DNA of 64,000 nt, from NCBI GenBank assembly GCA_001600355.1, contig BCJU01000002.1, positions 1,612,001-1,676,000 of the forward strand, written 5' to 3'. Under the pieces are notes generated by a model. The model saw only the letters and a program-made list of their open reading frames with translations, ran no database searches and was not told where the DNA came from. The DNA is from Meira nashicola (lineage: Eukaryota; Basidiomycota; Exobasidiomycetes; Exobasidiales; Brachybasidiaceae). This document shows positions 60,270 through 64,000 of the stretch, in pieces. A program made the translations under genes and the position numbers. The number at the start of each line of letters is the position of its first letter. Position 1 is the first letter of the stretch.

Positions 60270-62105
60270 ATGCTTGTTTATCATTTCCTCCGTTTAGCTC
60301 TTGTAGCTTTCCTCTCTCCAGCATTTTCTTTTCCACTTGATAGTAGGGATACTTCACTCCCAGTTACAGGTGCTGATGTTGAAAAACGTGAAGCGATCAA
60401 AGCTGCATTTTTATACAATTATAACGAATATGTTAAATATGCATATCCTGCTGATTGTATCGATTTACGTGAATTAAAAGGATCCAATGATCCTGCAACA
60501 GCTGATTTTGGTGGAACGCCAATCGAATCTTTAAGTTCATTTATTTTAATGAATTTAACGAACACGGATAATTATAAGAATGCAGTTAAAGTTGTTCATG
60601 ATCAAGCATTTTATACGACGAATTCAAGTATTGTTGATGGACAACCTGGAACGGTTAAATTATTTGAATTAACGATTCGTATTATGGGAGGTCTTTTGAG
60701 CGCTTATCAAATGAATGGTGAAAGAGCAGAAGAAAGTTATTTTATTAACAAGACTAAAACACTTGCTGATCGTATTAAAGGATCTTGGTTTAAAGGTGCA
60801 AAGATTCCAGTTAGCGTTTGGAATATGAGAGATCAATCTGTTTTTAACCTTCAAGAAGATACAAATATTGCAGAAGCAGGAACATTAACAATGGAATGGG
60901 GAACATTATCACAATATACAAAAGATGATCAATATCGTTCTTTAGCAGAAGGTTCTTCAGATGCAATTATGGGATTATATTCTTATTTTCCTGGTTTACC
61001 TTTTACAAGAGTTGATCCTCGTAATTTGACAACTGATAGTCAATATATCACCCTTGGCGGTGGATTTGATTCGGGTGGTTTAGAGTACTTTTTGAAATAT
61101 CCAGTTTTATTAGGTCAACGTGATCATCGATATATCAAACAATGGACAAAAGCAGTTGAATCAATTCAATCTCATTTAATCTTCAAAACAGGAGTGAACA
61201 ATTTCACTTTTGTTGCAGATTTTGATGCAAATCGAACGACACCCGTTTATCTTTCTTCTCATTTAGCATGCTTTATTGGTGGTAATATTGCAATGGGAGG
61301 TAGATTATTAGGTAGAGATGATTTTACAACTTTAGGTTTAGAATTAACAGAAAGTTGTGCAGCAACGTACGATCAAACAGCATTAGGACTTGGACCTTAT
61401 GGTTTTGGTTATGGAGATAAACAAGGTAATTTTGATGGTTGGAAATTCGTTTCAACTCAACAACGATCATTTTATCAAAAACATGGTATCTTTGTTACAG
61501 TCGGTTATTGGTTCGTTGCACCTGAAATTTTAGAATCAATATTTTATGCTTGGCGTATAACTGGACAACAATTTTGGAGAGACGTGGCATGGAAAATATT
61601 TGAAACGATTAAAAAAGTTGCAGATACAGGTCATGGATATGCAATCATAACTAACGTTAATGATGAATCAACTGGAATTCAAGGTCCTCAACCTCCATTC
61701 TTATATTCTGAAACATTAAAATATCTTTATTTGATTTTTGATGATTCAGAACATTATTCATTGGATAAAATCGTTTTTAATACTGAAGCAATGGCATTCA
61801 ATCGTGCAAATCCGAAAGCGTTTAATAAAGTACAAGGTACATTCCCTTATTCGCCTTTATTCTATGGTAAAAGTAACAATTCAACTGATTACAGAAACAT
61901 GTTCAGTGCATCAAAGGTTTCAGCTGTAAATACAGAATCAGATGCTGCTTCATCAAAAGTATTGGCAGATCCGGGACCAAGACCAGCAGGTCTTTATGAC
62001 GCACAAGCTGGATCCGGAAAAGATGATTTCGCAAAACAATTAATGTCTTACACAAATATGCCAAAACAAGTTGCTATGGATTATTTAAGCTCTTTGAAGC
62101 ATTGA
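60270..62105 (+). CDS. Secreted divergent GH47 (class I alpha-mannosidase) family protein
   Basis: The 611-residue intronless product has a signal peptide (MLVYHFLRLALVAFLSPAFS). The (alpha/alpha)7-barrel pattern of glycoside hydrolase family 47 is recognisable: AFLYNYNEYVKYAYPAD, LFELTIRIMGGLLSAY (candidate acid Glu133), EWGTLSQYT, GGGFDSGGLEYFLKYP (Asp267), SSHLACFIGG, FVAPEILESIFYAWRITG (Glu419), ETLKYLYLIFD and VFNTEA. Classical members trim alpha-1,2-mannose from N-glycans and need Ca bound near the TEA motif. Several usually strict blocks are changed: the DSLDTLY segment reads ESLSSFI, DSYYEY reads DSGGLEY, and HP after TEA is MA. It may act on another glycan or be inactive. Third secreted enzyme in this stretch. 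Confidence 0.78.
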   Translation: MLVYHFLRLALVAFLSPAFSFPLDSRDTSLPVTGADVEKREAIKAAFLYNYNEYVKYAYPADCIDLRELKGSNDPATADFGGTPIESLSSFILMNLTNTDNYKNAVKVVHDQAFYTTNSSIVDGQPGTVKLFELTIRIMGGLLSAYQMNGERAEESYFINKTKTLADRIKGSWFKGAKIPVSVWNMRDQSVFNLQEDTNIAEAGTLTMEWGTLSQYTKDDQYRSLAEGSSDAIMGLYSYFPGLPFTRVDPRNLTTDSQYITLGGGFDSGGLEYFLKYPVLLGQRDHRYIKQWTKAVESIQSHLIFKTGVNNFTFVADFDANRTTPVYLSSHLACFIGGNIAMGGRLLGRDDFTTLGLELTESCAATYDQTALGLGPYGFGYGDKQGNFDGWKFVSTQQRSFYQKHGIFVTVGYWFVAPEILESIFYAWRITGQQFWRDVAWKIFETIKKVADTGHGYAIITNVNDESTGIQGPQPPFLYSETLKYLYLIFDDSEHYSLDKIVFNTEAMAFNRANPKAFNKVQGTFPYSPLFYGKSNNSTDYRNMFSASKVSAVNTESDAASSKVLADPGPRPAGLYDAQAGSGKDDFAKQLMSYTNMPKQVAMDYLSSLKH

Positions 62106-62334
62106 TACTTGTATGCATTCTAGATATCCTATCGAATCAATATGATCGTTTCCCTTTTAAAACCCATTAAAATGACTGACTGATCAGCCATAATTAAGTC
62201 TAGTGCACGCGCCGCGTATGAGAAAAAACATTTAGTGTAGCAAGTCCGGCAGACAAGAATCTTCTTGTAGTATAGTCTACGTGTTGTTGTTCTTCTTTTT
62301 GTCCTTCACCATCATTTATTGTGTTGCAAAGAAA

Positions 62335-63724
62335 ATGTCTGGTAGAAGTACATCTTTTTCTAGCTTTGGAGGGCCAACGACTAAACCTTTTTTAGGTTCT
62401 AGCTCAATTACAACCAATAATGCTAATCCTACTGCAGCACCAACACCTTCATTCAGCTTTGGAGGTCCTTCAAATCAACCAGCTCAACAGCAACAGCCAG
62501 CAGCTACAGGATCTTCATTATTCTCATTCGGTCAACCTCAGCAACAGCAGCCTCAACAACAACAACAGCCTCAACAACAAAGTGGTGGTCTCTTTGGTAA
62601 TACGACAAATCAGCAAAGTACTGCAACTGGAGGACTATTTGGTAACAAACCTGCACAACAAACACAAACAGGATTCGGATCATCATTATTCGGGCAAAAC
62701 CAAGCACAGCAACAGCCTCCTCAACAGCAAGCAGGAGGTGGATTGTTTGGATCGACTACTACGGCAAGTGCTAATACACCTTTCTCTTTTGGATCTACAC
62801 AAACAAACACACAACCTCAACAACAGCAACAACAACAACAACCTTTCTCGTTCGGAGCAACAGCACCTGCACAAATAGGTCAACAAGGAACATCTCTTTT
62901 TGGACAATCACAACAAAACCCACAACAACAACAACAACAACAACAAAGTACGCAATTCGGACAATCAGCTAATGCATCTATACAAATCAATCCAAATTCA
63001 CCTTTTGCAAAACAAGCATATCATCAAAAAGAAAGATTTAACGATTTACCTGAAGATCATAAAAAATTATTTGAAGAAATGGAAAAGTATATAAATGGTC
63101 AAATACGTATAAAAGATGAACTACAAACACGCGAATATGGAACGGAAATCAAAAAGAGAATATCCGAGTGGAATGAATTAAGTAACAATATCAGCAATAC
63201 TCTTTTGATCTTACAACAAGATGGTGAATTGATAAAAGGAATTGTTGATCATGTAGAAAAAGATCGTACAGATTTAGCAACTTTATACGAAATTGCAAGA
63301 AACTACAAAGAAGGAAGATCTGATGGTAAACAATGGATCAACTGGCCTGGTGACTTTTTCAACAAAGCTGCTATTGAATTCAGAACGAGGATCAAACGAT
63401 ACAGATCCACTATTGAAGAGATTGAGAAACAATTGGCAACAATTGATACGAGAAATGAGCATAGTCCTCAACTTATTTCTGATGCTATCTTACATCAACA
63501 TGCAATCTTTATGTCTATGGCTTCCAATGTAGCAAATCTACATTCTGAAGTTGATCAGCTTAAACGTGATTACGTGCAGTGGTATCAGGTAAGTTAACAA
63601 ATCATTGAACATGCAAAAATCATGACATTTTGCTGACCAGAGCTTTCCTCTTTTCTCATTGTAGCAACAATACCGCTCGGTTCGAGACCCGTTTGCCATG
63701 TCAGAGTTAACTTCTACGATCTAG
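62335..63724 (+). CDS. NUP49: FG nucleoporin NUP49 (Nup58-type)
   Basis: Exons 62335-63588 and 63665-63724, across a 76-nt phase-0 intron (GTAAGT donor), give 437 residues. Nup49 forms the central-channel complex with Nsp1 and Nup57. The N-terminal ~220 residues have many GLFG, FSFG and SLFG repeats between Gln tracts. The C-terminal half is coiled coil (LFEEMEKYINGQIRIKDEL, ISNTLLILQQDGELIKGIVD). It ends with the Nup49/58 signature SPQLISDAILHQHAIFMSMA and LHSEVDQLKRDYVQWYQ. The final exon adds QQYRSVRDPFAMSELTSTI. The open frame extends upstream to a GTG at 62281; the ATG at 62335 is the first good start. Confidence 0.87.
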
Positions 63725-63805
63725 ATTGATTCAATTGTACAAATTACGAAATACGCAACTTTTTGTTATAATACAGTGTCTACAAGTACACATTTAATTG
63801 TACAT

Positions 63806-64000
63806 TCACGTCGCTCCCCTTCTTGTTCGAAGAATTTTTGATGAAACTTTCTGTTCTTCTGTCGTCGTCGATGCTACCGATTTCTTGCTACGTGAGCGAG
63901 GTATGGACGTTGTTGTTGTTGAATCGCCACTCTTTTTCGTTGCTGTTTTTGCGGCAGGAGTTGCCTTGCTTTGAACTGCTCCTCGGCTGGCTTTCTTACC
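63806..64000 (-). CDS. C-terminal part of an unidentified basic protein (cut by window edge)
   Basis: On the minus strand 64 codons are open from the right edge to a TGA at 63806-63808. The peptide is Lys/Ser/Thr/Ala-rich (KATPAAKTATKKSGD, IPRSRSKKSVAS, ending ILRTRRGAT), like the disordered basic tail of a nuclear protein. It is too short to name. The first bases at the edge (GGTAAG) could also be a splice donor, in which case part of this frame would be intronic. The convergent position 82 bp from the NUP49 stop fits the gene spacing here. Confidence 0.45.
   Translation of the reverse strand, partial: GKKASRGAVQSKATPAAKTATKKSGDSTTTTSIPRSRSKKSVASTTTEEQKVSSKILRTRRGAT

Noticed and set aside
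1..64000. Transposons, CRISPR arrays, viral genes or a toxin-antitoxin-like system
   Set aside because: No transposase, reverse transcriptase, terminal repeats, spacer-repeat pattern or viral hallmark seen on either strand; the window is ordinary nuclear sequence.

Overview
This is a gene-dense eukaryotic nuclear window that looks fungal, probably a basidiomycete; a compact ustilaginomycete-type genome is my best guess, not a demonstrated fact. The reasons are a moderately AT-rich sequence, mostly intronless genes, and 19 readable introns that are short (62-89 nt, with one of 244 nt). Twelve of the 19 use a GTRAGT donor, and CTRAC-like branch points are common. Gene content is typical of an aerobic fungus: complex I, mitochondrial lysine and GABA catabolism, class I HDAC, and a LisH-domain Flo8/Som1-type regulator. 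I see no transposon, CRISPR array, rRNA or convincing tRNA.

Layout. 0-7 kb: DCN1 (cullin neddylation), then NOG1 and NOP14, two ribosome-assembly factors sharing a divergent promoter. 7-12 kb: VPS37 (ESCRT-I), mitoribosomal uS13m, succinate-semialdehyde dehydrogenase and mitoribosomal mS35. 12-21 kb: a Q-rich LisH regulator with a 1.9-kb upstream region, a GOR1-type 2-hydroxyacid dehydrogenase, glutaryl-CoA dehydrogenase and a four-exon 79-residue COX14-like gene. 21-40 kb: RRN3 (Pol I initiation), RPD3, an ELYS nucleoporin, VPS41 (HOPS), SEC18/NSF, an MFS transporter and a PTC1-type PP2C. 41-49 kb: PRE3 (proteasome beta1), calcineurin B, SVP26, DBP8, U1 snRNP protein C, an unrecognised mitochondrial-type protein and a 69-bp-repeat Gly/Ser/Asn-rich protein with a strong TATA promoter. 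51-64 kb: a single-Myb protein, three secreted hydrolases (SGNH esterase, tannase/feruloyl esterase family, GH47 mannosidase family) interrupted by complex I subunit NDUFA8, the FG nucleoporin NUP49, and the basic tail of a gene leaving the right edge.

How the genes fit together. Most are housekeeping: rRNA synthesis and ribosome assembly (RRN3, NOG1, NOP14, DBP8), mitochondrial translation and respiration (uS13m, mS35, NDUFA8, COX14-like), membrane traffic (VPS37, VPS41, SEC18, SVP26), nuclear pore and chromatin (ELYS, NUP49, RPD3) and signalling (PTC1, CNB1). Several growth and mitochondrial promoters share a CACGTG palindrome about 100-220 bp upstream of the start, three times with a nearby AAAATGCAC motif. 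The accessory part is the secreted-hydrolase block at 54.6-62.1 kb, where all three enzymes deviate from their family's hallmark residues.

Splice structures, including the whole 5' half of U1-C and the COX14-like gene, were rebuilt by eye from splice signals and protein-family continuity. No previously undescribed multi-gene system is evident. The most interesting items are the U1-C splice sites, the paired cysteine loss and in-frame stop in the tannase-family gene, the composite promoter motif, a possible intronic snoRNA in NOP14, and a 35-bp intergenic element present twice with transition-only differences.
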